From CBDFGK01 sp965247075 (lineage in GTDB: Bacteria; Pseudomonadota; Gammaproteobacteria; Pseudomonadales; Halieaceae): a stretch of 64,000 nucleotides of DNA. The position numbers and the translations under genes were made by a program. A model generated the notes under the pieces. That model searched no databases. It had not been told where the DNA came from and saw only the letters and a list, made by a program, of their open reading frames with translations. The stretch is taken from NCBI GenBank assembly GCA_965247075.1, contig CBDFGK010000003.1:2232001-2296000 (forward strand), read 5' to 3'. Below are positions 16,866 to 24,602 of this stretch, piece by piece. How positions within the stretch are numbered: the first letter of the stretch is position 1; every line of letters begins with the position of its first letter.

Positions 16866-17567
16866 ATGGGTATTTTTTCCCGTATGACCGATATCATCAA
16901 TTCCAACATCACCTCCATTCTGGACCAGGCCGAAGATCCACAGAAGATGATTCGGCTCATCATCCAGGAGATGGAAGACACCCTGGTCGAGGTGCGCAGC
17001 TCCTCGGCCCGGGTGCTGGCAGAGCGCAAGGCAGCCGATCGTCGCCATCAGCAGGTACTGGAAGACAGTAACAACTGGGAAGGCAAGGCCAGGCTGGCTA
17101 TCAGCAAGGGTCGCGAAGACCTGGCCCGCGCGGCGCTGCAGGAAAAGCAGGCCATCGAGGAAGAGCTGACAGTGGTGGCAGCTGAATTGTCTGCCACCGA
17201 CGAGCACATCGAGCGGCTCAACGTCGAGATCGGCCAATTGCAGGCCAAGCTGACTGATGCCAAGGCCAAGCAGAAAACCATTCTTATGCGCAGCAAGACG
17301 GTTCAGTCGCGTATCAAGGTAAAGCGCCAGATGCACCGCGAGGCGCTGGATGATGCGTTTAACAAATTCGGTCAGTTTGAACGCCGCATGGACAATCTGG
17401 AGAGCCAGTTGGAGTCCATGGACCTGGGCCACGACGCACCGGGTGACCTGGCCAGCGAAATTGACTCACTGGTTGAAAATGAGAAAATCAATGAAGAATT
17501 GGCGCGCCTCAAGCAGGCAATGGGTAAGCCCAGCCAGGAGGCGGACAGCGCCCGCGAGACGGCCTAA
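16866..17567 (+). CDS. pspA: Phage-shock protein A
   Basis: 233 residues of the PspA/IM30 (ESCRT-III-like) family. The N-terminal amphipathic helix is MGIFSRMTDIINSNITSILD, followed by EDPQKMIRLIIQEMEDTLVEVR and a long coiled coil to about residue 185. PspA binds stressed inner membrane and, when free, inhibits PspF. AAAGGAGCATTATC precedes the ATG. It is followed by pspB after 11 bp. Confidence 0.94.
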   Translation: MGIFSRMTDIINSNITSILDQAEDPQKMIRLIIQEMEDTLVEVRSSSARVLAERKAADRRHQQVLEDSNNWEGKARLAISKGREDLARAALQEKQAIEEELTVVAAELSATDEHIERLNVEIGQLQAKLTDAKAKQKTILMRSKTVQSRIKVKRQMHREALDDAFNKFGQFERRMDNLESQLESMDLGHDAPGDLASEIDSLVENEKINEELARLKQAMGKPSQEADSARETA

Positions 17568-17578
17568 GGAAGCTCTCA

Positions 17579-17818
17579 ATGAAATTCTTTGAATTTATGT
17601 GTGTGCCCACCATCCTGTTTTTAACGGTGGTGATGCCAATCTGGCTGACCATGCACTACCGCAGCGTGAATCGATCCTCCCGCAGTTTGAATTCGGAAGA
17701 CCGTGAAACCGTAGAGCATATGCTGGAAACCGTAGACAAGCTCGCTGACCGAATTCAGGCGCTGGAGTCGATACTCGACCTGGAGCACCCGGATTGGCGG
17801 CCAAAAAGGAGTGAATGA
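17579..17818 (+). CDS. pspB: Phage-shock protein B
   Basis: 79 residues. An N-terminal membrane span (FMCVPTILFLTVVMPIWLTMHY) is followed by a short coiled-coil region (VEHMLETVDKLADRIQALESIL) and DLEHPDWR, the usual PspB arrangement and length. PspB works with PspC as the membrane sensor that draws PspA off PspF. The stop falls 2 bases before the PspC ATG. Confidence 0.9.
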   Translation: MKFFEFMCVPTILFLTVVMPIWLTMHYRSVNRSSRSLNSEDRETVEHMLETVDKLADRIQALESILDLEHPDWRPKRSE

Positions 17819-17819
17819 A

Positions 17820-18332
17820 ATGGGACGCAGCAGCAGACGTCGTCACCGCAACAGAAATTTTCGCAGCAGGCACCGCGACTACAAACGCAGGAAGAACAGC
17901 GGCTGGGGCATAGGGCTGTACCGCAACACCCGCGCCGCCAAGTGTGCCGGCGTGTGCGCAGGTATTGCCGATTACTGGGAAGTGGAGCACTGGGTGGTAC
18001 GCCTGTTGGCGGTGGTGTTGTTCCTGTTTACCGGCACGCTGGCATTTTGGGCCTACCTCGTGGCCTGGATAATGATATGCCCGCGTCCCCGGCGGGAGGA
18101 CTACCAGCGCTGGGATGACCCCGAGGATGACATGGAGGAGGTGGAAATGGAGTACGACGAGCGTCACCACGACTACCGCCCCCGCAAGATGTTTCGCTAC
18201 GGAGAAAGCCCCAGTGTGCGCCTGCGGCGGGCCCGCGAACGCCTCGATGCAGCGCTGCGTCGGGTCGAGGACATGGAAACCTACGTCACTTCACGTCAGT
18301 ACAACCTCAATAAGGAGTTTTCCAAGCTGTAG
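17820..18332 (+). CDS. pspC: Phage-shock protein C
   Basis: 170 residues. A very basic N-terminus (about 40 residues, mostly Arg, Lys and His) precedes the PspC domain: GLYRNTRAAKCAGVCAGIAD, followed by YWEVEHWVVRLLAVVLFLF and a second hydrophobic stretch AFWAYLVAWIMICPRP. An acidic linker and a C-terminal amphipathic helix (RRARERLDAALRRVEDME) follow. The basic leader is unusually long. The ATG at 17820 has AAAGGAG about 9 bases upstream; a GTG at 17811 overlapping pspB is the alternative. Confidence 0.88.
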   Translation: MGRSSRRRHRNRNFRSRHRDYKRRKNSGWGIGLYRNTRAAKCAGVCAGIADYWEVEHWVVRLLAVVLFLFTGTLAFWAYLVAWIMICPRPRREDYQRWDDPEDDMEEVEMEYDERHHDYRPRKMFRYGESPSVRLRRARERLDAALRRVEDMETYVTSRQYNLNKEFSKL

Positions 18333-18382
18333 CCGGTTTGTTATTCTCCGCGCTATCGAGAAAACATACTCAAGGTTCAAAC

Positions 18383-19840
18383 ATGCAGCAACTGACCGGA
18401 CTGGACGCTTCCTTTCTGTACTTTGAAACGCCCAATGCGCCTATGCATATTTCCGGGCTGGCCATCTACGACCAGTCCACCGCTCCCGGTGGCAAGGTGC
18501 GTTTCAAGGATGTGATAGATCACACCGCCAGGCGCATCCGCCGGGTGCAGAGTCTCACCCGGCGCCTGGTTACCGTTCCGTTCGGCCTGGATCATCCCTA
18601 CTGGCTGTCTGACGGCACCTTTGACCCCGAATTCCACATCCGCCATATGGCGCTGCCCAAGCCGGGCGACTGGCGCCAATTATGTATCCAGATCGCCCGG
18701 GTTCACGCCCGCCCGCTGGATCGCAGTCGGCCCCTGTGGGAGATGTATGTCATCGAGGGACTGGATAACGTCGCAGGCTACCCCAAGGGCAGCTTTGCCA
18801 TATTTACCAAGATGCATCACGCCGCCGTGGATGGCGCCTCCGGTATGGAAATCACCGCGGCTACCCACGACCTCAGCCCCGATGCCAATCCCAGTAGTGA
18901 GCCCTACGCCGTGCAGGTGGACCCGCAACCCAGTAAGACAGAGTTAATCCTGCGCTCACAACTCAATACCATCAAGCAGCCATTCCGGTTCATTTCCGTG
19001 GCGCGCAATACCATCCCCGGCTTTGCCAAAGCCTATTTGCGGGTGCGCCGCGGCGAACTACACCGTATTGCCACCGTGCCGCGTACACGCTTTAACCACA
19101 ATGTCTCGCCCCATCGTGTCTTCAATGCGACCAGCTTTGATTTGGATGAGGTCAAGGCGATCAAAAACTCCCTGCCGGGCGCCACCGTTAATGATGTCGC
19201 CATTACCATCGTCGGCGGCGCCTTGCGACAATATCTGCACGACAGGGACGAATTGCCCGATGACAGCCTGGTCGCCATGGCCCCCATCAATGTGCGCGAT
19301 AGCAGTGAGAAGGGCTCTGGTGGCAACATCGTGTCCGCCATGGCCATCGAAGTGCGCAGTGATGTGGCCGACGCCGCTGAGCGTCTGTGCGCGGTGCACG
19401 CGGGCACTGCTTATGCCAAGGCCTACGCCAATGCTGTCGGCGCCAAGACCATGACTGACTACACCCAGTTTATTCCCAGCACACTTACTGCCCAGGCCGC
19501 ACGCCTGGCCAGCCGTTGGGGCTTGATGAACCAGATGAAGCCGCTCTACAACTGCGTGATCACCAACGTGCCGGGTCCGCAGGTGCCGCTGTACAACACC
19601 GGCGCCAAAATGCTGTCGAACTTTGGCACTGGACCGGTGATGGACAGCATGGGCCTGTTCCATGTTATCAGCAGCTATTGTGGTGAGTTCTCGATTTCCG
19701 CCACCGCCTGCCGGGAGATGATGCCGGACCCAGAGGCGTACCGGCAGTGCCTGGTGGATAGCTTCGCTGCGCTGAAGAAGGCAACAATCGAGAAGCGATC
19801 TAAACCCACAAGAAAAGCCGCACAGCGAAAAAGGGCCTGA
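18383..19840 (+). CDS. Wax ester synthase/diacylglycerol O-acyltransferase (WS/DGAT)
   Basis: 485 residues. The N-terminus MQQLTGLDASFLYFETPNAP is typical of bacterial WS/DGAT. The active-site HHxxxDG is present as MHHAAVDGASGMEI near residue 150. Later come NDVAITIVGGALRQYL, MAPINVR and NCVITNVPGPQVPLY, all WS/DGAT words. It esterifies acyl-CoA with fatty alcohol or diacylglycerol to make wax esters or triacylglycerol as storage lipid. The ATG at 18383 matches the family start. A lipase-like hydrolase follows after 2 bp. Confidence 0.92.
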   Translation: MQQLTGLDASFLYFETPNAPMHISGLAIYDQSTAPGGKVRFKDVIDHTARRIRRVQSLTRRLVTVPFGLDHPYWLSDGTFDPEFHIRHMALPKPGDWRQLCIQIARVHARPLDRSRPLWEMYVIEGLDNVAGYPKGSFAIFTKMHHAAVDGASGMEITAATHDLSPDANPSSEPYAVQVDPQPSKTELILRSQLNTIKQPFRFISVARNTIPGFAKAYLRVRRGELHRIATVPRTRFNHNVSPHRVFNATSFDLDEVKAIKNSLPGATVNDVAITIVGGALRQYLHDRDELPDDSLVAMAPINVRDSSEKGSGGNIVSAMAIEVRSDVADAAERLCAVHAGTAYAKAYANAVGAKTMTDYTQFIPSTLTAQAARLASRWGLMNQMKPLYNCVITNVPGPQVPLYNTGAKMLSNFGTGPVMDSMGLFHVISSYCGEFSISATACREMMPDPEAYRQCLVDSFAALKKATIEKRSKPTRKAAQRKRA

Positions 19841-19842
19841 GC

Positions 19843-20616
19843 ATGGATGCAGCAGCAGATGTACATAGGGTGCCGCCACCGGCCATAGGCCTTGCCCTGA
19901 CCGAGGCACATCGCGTGGTCATGGAATTTTCAGCGCTGCGGTTCTACCGGCGCTGGTTGGAACGTATGCCCCCTGGCGACGGTCATGGCGTGGTGCTGAT
20001 GCCGGGTTTTTTGGGTGACGATGGTTACAACGCTGCGCTGCGGCGCTATCTAGGCAAGCTGGGTTATCACTGTAAAGGCTGGGAGCAGGGCAGAAATCTG
20101 GGGCCGCGTGAAAATGTGCTGGCAGGGCTGGAACAACATATTCGTGGTGTGGCTGAATGCACCGGCAGCAAGGTTACCCTGATTGGTCACAGCCTGGGCG
20201 GCATTTACGCGCGTGAGATGGCCAAGCAAATTCCCGATCGTGTGCGCCATGTTATTACCCTGGGCAGCCCGTTCGGCGAGGGCCGCGATACTGGCTCCTA
20301 CACGCGGCGCTTGTTCTCTGCCATGAATCCGGACAAGCAGATTATGAGCGCCCGGAACCTGTTACACGAGCCGCCACCGATGCCAACCACTGCTGTGTTT
20401 AGCAAGGGCGATGGTATTTGCAATTGGCAGACCTGTTATCAGCGCGGTGACTATGACAATACCCAGAATATCCAGGTGTGGGGCAGCCACTGTGGGCTGA
20501 CCATGAACCCCATGGTCTGGTTCCTGCTGGCTGAACGCCTGGCCCTGCCTGAAGATGCCTGGCAGCCATTTAAAAGCAGCAGCTGGCGGCGCTTGTTTTA
20601 CCGCAATACTCAATAA
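19843..20616 (+). CDS. Alpha/beta hydrolase, lipase-like
   Basis: 257 residues of the alpha/beta hydrolase fold. The nucleophile elbow is TLIGHSLGGIYAREMAKQIP (GHSLG), the oxyanion strand is GVVLMPGFLGDDGYN, and ITLGSPFGEG and a late His in GSHCGLTMNP probably complete the triad. There is no signal peptide. It is almost fused to the WS/DGAT gene (2 bp), so an esterase or lipase acting on storage lipid or on acyl intermediates is plausible. The ATG at 19843 has no clear Shine-Dalgarno and probably depends on coupling. Confidence 0.78.
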   Translation: MDAAADVHRVPPPAIGLALTEAHRVVMEFSALRFYRRWLERMPPGDGHGVVLMPGFLGDDGYNAALRRYLGKLGYHCKGWEQGRNLGPRENVLAGLEQHIRGVAECTGSKVTLIGHSLGGIYAREMAKQIPDRVRHVITLGSPFGEGRDTGSYTRRLFSAMNPDKQIMSARNLLHEPPPMPTTAVFSKGDGICNWQTCYQRGDYDNTQNIQVWGSHCGLTMNPMVWFLLAERLALPEDAWQPFKSSSWRRLFYRNTQ

Positions 20617-20643
20617 CAACAATACAACAGACGAGGAACGTGT

Positions 20644-21087
20644 ATGGCACGCTGGAGCCGCGAAGAAATCGAAGAGGCCATGGACAAGTTTCGGGCCGCC
20701 GCACTGAAGGGCGGTAAAACCGGCAATTGGCGTGACTGGGCCAATTGTTTTACCGAAGACGCCACTTACTTTGAGCACCACTACGGCAAATTTTGGGGCC
20801 GCGAGCGTATCTTCGACTGGATTACCGAAACCATGAGCCAATACCCTGCGGACCAGATGAATGCCTTTCCCATGACCTGGCAGTCCATAGACCTGGAGCG
20901 GGGCTGGGTGTTCTGCGAAGTCATGAACCGCATGCGCGATCTCGGCGATGGCAAGATATACGAAGAGCCCAACCTCACCATTTTGCACTATGCCGGCAAC
21001 GGCCTCTTCAAGTACGAAGAGGACGCCTACAACCCGGCCAACATGGGCGTGATGATCAAATCCTGGCTTGATGCCCAGCAAAAATAA
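20644..21087 (+). CDS. Nuclear transport factor 2-like (SnoaL-type) protein
   Basis: 147 residues with the cone-shaped NTF2-like pattern: an N-terminal helix, then DWANCFTEDATYFEHHYGKFWGRERIFDWI, and strands WVFCEVMNRMRDLGDGK and NLTILHYAGNG. Proteins of this fold are isomerases, hydrolases or binding proteins; the role cannot be told. ACGAGGAACGTGT precedes the ATG. It is 27 bp downstream of the hydrolase on the same strand, so it may belong to the lipid operon. Confidence 0.7.
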   Translation: MARWSREEIEEAMDKFRAAALKGGKTGNWRDWANCFTEDATYFEHHYGKFWGRERIFDWITETMSQYPADQMNAFPMTWQSIDLERGWVFCEVMNRMRDLGDGKIYEEPNLTILHYAGNGLFKYEEDAYNPANMGVMIKSWLDAQQK

Positions 21088-21096
21088 AAAGTGGGT

Positions 21097-21954
21097 CTAC
21101 ATCCTGTTGTAATTGCCCAGCGCCTGGGCGTGAAAGGCCAGGTGGGAGCCGATGAAGCTGGAGATAAAATAGTAGCTGTGATCGTAGCCACGCTGGTAGC
21201 GAACGGTGGCGTGGTAGTCCACTTCCTCACAGGCTCGCTCCAACAGGGCGGTCTGTAATTGCTCCTCCAGAAAGTCATCATCCAGGCCCTGGTCAATCAT
21301 CATCGGCACCTGCTTGCCGCCGAGACGAATCAGCTCGCAGCTGTCGTGCTGTGCCCACAGCTGCCGGTCGTCGCTGAAGTACAAGCCAAATGCCTTTTGT
21401 CCCCAAGGTACGGTGCTGGGTGAAACAATGGGTGAGAATGCCGACACTGAACGATAACTATCCGGGTTTTTAAGGGCGATGGTAAGCGCACCGTGGCCCC
21501 CCATGGAGTGGCCGGCAATGGACTTGTTGTTACGGTCTATATCGAAATTACTTTCTATCAACGCCGGTAGTTCATCGACAATGTAGTCGTACATACGGTA
21601 GTTGGTGGACCAGGGTGCCTGGGTGGCATTGATGTAAAATCCCGCGCCCAGGCCAAAGTCCCAGTCGCCGTCTGGGTCATCCGGCACAGCCTCGCCACGT
21701 GGACTGGTATCGGCTGCAACAATGGCAATGCCATGTTCGGCGGCGTAGCGCTGCGCACCCGCCTTGTACACAAAGTTTTCATCGGTGCAGGTCAGGCCCG
21801 ACAGCCAATACAACACGGGAACCTTGCGTTCACCCACCTGTGGCGGCAGGTACACTGAAAAAGTCATGTCGCAATCCAGCACCTCGGAACGGTGTGAGAA
21901 GCGTTGTTGCAGGCCCCGGAAGCAACGGTTTTCGGCCAGTTTTTGTAGAGCCAT
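21097..21954 (-). CDS. fghA: S-formylglutathione hydrolase
   Basis: 285 residues of the esterase D family. Characteristic are MTFSVYLPPQVGERKVPVLYWLSGLTCTDENFVYKAGAQ, the nucleophile motif SIAGHSMGGHGALTIALKNP, and the late Asp/His region DQGLDDDFLEEQL...GYDHSYYFISSFIGSHLAFH. It hydrolyses S-formylglutathione to formate and glutathione, the second step of formaldehyde detoxification. It overlaps the end of frmA by one base, so the two are translated together. Confidence 0.94.
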   Translation of the reverse strand: MALQKLAENRCFRGLQQRFSHRSEVLDCDMTFSVYLPPQVGERKVPVLYWLSGLTCTDENFVYKAGAQRYAAEHGIAIVAADTSPRGEAVPDDPDGDWDFGLGAGFYINATQAPWSTNYRMYDYIVDELPALIESNFDIDRNNKSIAGHSMGGHGALTIALKNPDSYRSVSAFSPIVSPSTVPWGQKAFGLYFSDDRQLWAQHDSCELIRLGGKQVPMMIDQGLDDDFLEEQLQTALLERACEEVDYHATVRYQRGYDHSYYFISSFIGSHLAFHAQALGNYNRM

Positions 21955-23060
21955 CAGTACAACACCACGCTACGGATACTTTTGCCGGCATGCATGAGAT
22001 CGAAGCCCTTGTTGATGTCATCCAGCGGCATGGTGTGGGTGATCAAATCATCGATATTGATCTTGCCCTCCATATACCAGTCGACGATGGTGGGCACGTC
22101 GGTGCGGCCGCGGGCGCCGCCGAATGCAACACCGTGCCAGCTGCGACCGGTTACCAGCTGAAAGGGGCGGGTGGCAATTTCCTGGCCGGCGCCTGCCACA
22201 CCGATAATATAGGACTCCCCCCAACCCTTGTGACAGCACTCCAGGGCCTGTCGCATTACGTTGACGTTGCCGATGCATTCGAATGTGTAATCGGCGCCGC
22301 CGCTGGTCAGGTCCATGACGGCCTCTACCACGTCGTCAGCTTCACTGGGATTAATGAAATCGGTCATGCCAAATTTTGTCGCCAGCTCCACCTTGTCGGG
22401 GTTGAGGTCAACGCCGATGATTTTGCCGGCGCCTACCATGCGCGCCCCCTGGATCACATTGAGGCCAATACCGCCCAGCCCAAACACCACCACGTTGGCA
22501 CCCGCTTCGACTTTGGCGCTGTAGACTACCGCGCCCACACCGGTGGTGACGCCGCAGCCGATGTAACAAATCTTTTCGAAGGGTGCGTCTTCACGTACCT
22601 TGGCCAGGCTAATCTCGGGCAACACGGTAAAGTTGGAGAAAGTAGAGCAGCCCATGTAATGCAGGACAGGTTTGCCATCCAGCGAAAAGCGGCTGCTGCC
22701 GTCGGGCATGACACCCTGGCCCTGGGTTTCGCGCACGGCCTGGCACAAATTGGTTTTTGGATGCAGGCAGAAATTACACTCGCGGCACTCGGCGGTGTAT
22801 AGCGGAATAACGTGATCACCGGGCTTGAGTGAGGTCACACCAGCGCCGGCCTCGCGCACAATGCCGGCACCCTCGTGGCCGAGAATGGCCGGAAAAGCGC
22901 CCTCCGGGTCATCACCAGAGAGGGTAAAGGCATCGGTATGACAAATGCCGGTGGCCATAATTTCTACCAGTACTTCCCCGGCTTTGGGACCCTGCAGGTC
23001 AACCTCGGCAATTTCCAGCGGCTGCCCGGCGCCAAAGGCTATAGCGGCTCTTGTTTTCAC
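21954..23060 (-). CDS. frmA: S-(hydroxymethyl)glutathione dehydrogenase (class III ADH)
   Basis: 368 residues of zinc-dependent class III alcohol dehydrogenase. The catalytic zinc region is ATGICHTDAFTLSGDDPEG and GHEGAGIVREAGAGV. The structural zinc site is AECRECNFCLHPKTNLC, and the NAD site is VVFGLGGIGLNVIQGA. It oxidises S-hydroxymethylglutathione, formed from formaldehyde and glutathione, to S-formylglutathione. The start is a GTG with AGGAG 8 bases upstream. It is first in a two-gene operon with fghA. Confidence 0.94.
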   Translation of the reverse strand: MKTRAAIAFGAGQPLEIAEVDLQGPKAGEVLVEIMATGICHTDAFTLSGDDPEGAFPAILGHEGAGIVREAGAGVTSLKPGDHVIPLYTAECRECNFCLHPKTNLCQAVRETQGQGVMPDGSSRFSLDGKPVLHYMGCSTFSNFTVLPEISLAKVREDAPFEKICYIGCGVTTGVGAVVYSAKVEAGANVVVFGLGGIGLNVIQGARMVGAGKIIGVDLNPDKVELATKFGMTDFINPSEADDVVEAVMDLTSGGADYTFECIGNVNVMRQALECCHKGWGESYIIGVAGAGQEIATRPFQLVTGRSWHGVAFGGARGRTDVPTIVDWYMEGKINIDDLITHTMPLDDINKGFDLMHAGKSIRSVVLY

Positions 23061-23099
23061 GTGTGTTCTCCTATCGTAGTTCAGCGGCTCACCATAGCC

Positions 23100-23417
23100 T
23101 CAGTAACGCGAGCTGGTCAACGAAACATCGGCCTCGACATTCACATTCCATGAATCCTGATAGCGGCCCACCCGCATATAAATATGTGAGGGCATGTGTA
23201 CCGGGTGGCCGGCGCCGGGCATTAACGGGTAGAGTCGATCGGCCGCCGTCACGCCCAGTTCAGGACGACAGGCCTCCACCGCGTGGACGTAATAGTGGTT
23301 GAAACCGGCGTTGAGCCTCAGGCCCTGGTCAAAAAAGAACTGTGAGTTCGCATGGTCGGCGGTGACCGCGCTTGATATCAGTAACAGAACCAGACAGCCG
23401 AGTTTGGTAAATCGCAT
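23100..23417 (-). pseudogene. TPR-protein remnant with internal deletion
   Basis: 105 residues. A signal peptide (CLVLLLISSAVTA) and ANSQFFFDQGLRL resemble the start of a family of secreted TPR proteins of over 500 residues. The text then jumps to FNHYYVHAVEACRPELGVTA and LMPGAGHPVHMPSHIYMRVGRYQDS, which belong to the middle of such proteins. The rest is missing after SWNVNVEADVS. It is best read as an in-frame deletion derivative of a larger gene, still with an intact start, and probably not functional. Confidence 0.6.
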
Positions 23418-23467
23418 AGGTGTTTCCCGTCAGATACGCGTTACTAACCCTGGCTCAGCTTGTGCAA

Positions 23468-24526
23468 TTAGAACAGGTCGAACTGATCACCGGATTTTTC
23501 AGGTACCTTAAAGTGCCGAATATTGGTGTTTGTCTGTGCGCGGCGATTCAGGCCCAGTTTCCTGCAGGCCAGCTTGAAGCGCTGCTCCAGCAAGCTGGCA
23601 AACTCACCGGTGCCGCGCATGCGGTGACCGAAGCGCGCGTCGTAGTCATTGCCGCCCCGACACTGGCGCAGCAGGCTAATCACATGCGCGGCTCGCAGCG
23701 GGTAGTGCTGGTGTAACCAGTCGTGAAACAGCTCGCGAATTTCCAGTGGCAGGCGCAGCAGAATGTAGTGCGCGGTATCGGCACCGGCCGCTGCTGACAG
23801 CGCCAGAATACCTTCCAGCTCGGCGTCATTGAGGGCCGGGATAATCGGCGCCAACAATACCGATACCGGCACATTCGCGTCGGCCAACTGGCGCACCACC
23901 TGCAAGCGTGCTGCGCCGGAGGGGGTGCGTGGTTCCATGGCGCGCTTCAGATCCCGGTCCATGGTAGTCACGCTAATGGCCACAGAGCAGAGGCTGTCGC
24001 TGGCCATGTCCTGCAAAATATCCAGGTCGCGCAGCACCAGGCTAGCCTTGGTGATAATTGCAAAGGGATGGCGAAAGCGTTGCAGTACTTCCAATATTTG
24101 TCGGGTGATGCGGTATTGTTTTTCTACCGGCTGGTAGGGGTCGGTGTTGGCGCCCAGAGTTATGGATTTACAGGTATAGCCCGGTTCGCCCAGTTCGCGC
24201 TCCAGCAGCTGAGCAGCATTGTGCTTGTAGGTGAGCCGGGTTTCGAAATCCAGACCGGGTGACAGGTCCAGCCAGGCGTGCGTGGGGCGGGCGTAGCAGT
24301 AGATGCAGCCGTGTTCGCAGCCGCGATAGGGGTTGATGGATTGTTCAAAGGGTACATCGGGCGAGCGATTGCCGGCGATGATGGAGCGTGCGGTTTCTGC
24401 CACGCATTCAGTAATTGTTGACGGCCCCTCAATACCGTCATCCCATTCATCCCTTTCAATGTGGGTTGGCGCGTAGCGACTCTCGTGGTTGCTGCTTGTG
24501 CCTCGGCCTTTAATGATCCTGTACAT
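23468..24526 (-). CDS. PA0069-family radical SAM protein
   Basis: 352 residues. The cluster motif is YRGCEHGCIYCYARPTHAWL (CxxxCxxC), followed by KSITLGANTDPYQPVEK, which places it in the PA0069/Rv2578c group (spore photoproduct lyase-like B12-independent radical SAM). The substrate is unknown. Start at the ATG at 24526, which lies inside a perfect LexA box; the longer frame to 24622 would run across it. In Pseudomonas aeruginosa the orthologue PA0069 is a LexA-regulon gene, so SOS control here agrees with the box. No Shine-Dalgarno is visible; the transcript may be leaderless. Confidence 0.87.
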   Translation of the reverse strand: MYRIIKGRGTSSNHESRYAPTHIERDEWDDGIEGPSTITECVAETARSIIAGNRSPDVPFEQSINPYRGCEHGCIYCYARPTHAWLDLSPGLDFETRLTYKHNAAQLLERELGEPGYTCKSITLGANTDPYQPVEKQYRITRQILEVLQRFRHPFAIITKASLVLRDLDILQDMASDSLCSVAISVTTMDRDLKRAMEPRTPSGAARLQVVRQLADANVPVSVLLAPIIPALNDAELEGILALSAAAGADTAHYILLRLPLEIRELFHDWLHQHYPLRAAHVISLLRQCRGGNDYDARFGHRMRGTGEFASLLEQRFKLACRKLGLNRRAQTNTNIRHFKVPEKSGDQFDLF

Positions 24527-24534
24527 ATATACAG
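24519..24534. promoter_or_regulatory. LexA (SOS) box
   Basis: CTGTACATATATACAG matches the gammaproteobacterial LexA consensus CTGT-N8-ACAG with both half sites intact and an alternating TA core. It overlaps the start codon of the radical SAM gene and its probable -10 region (TATACT on the minus strand). The divergent GCS2 gene begins about 70 bp to the right and could also be affected. Confidence 0.85.
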
Positions 24535-24602
24535 TATAGCTGTATTGGGCGCGCCATGGCCAGAAAATCTTGGCATAATCATGGCAGGACAGAGGAGTGG
24601 AT

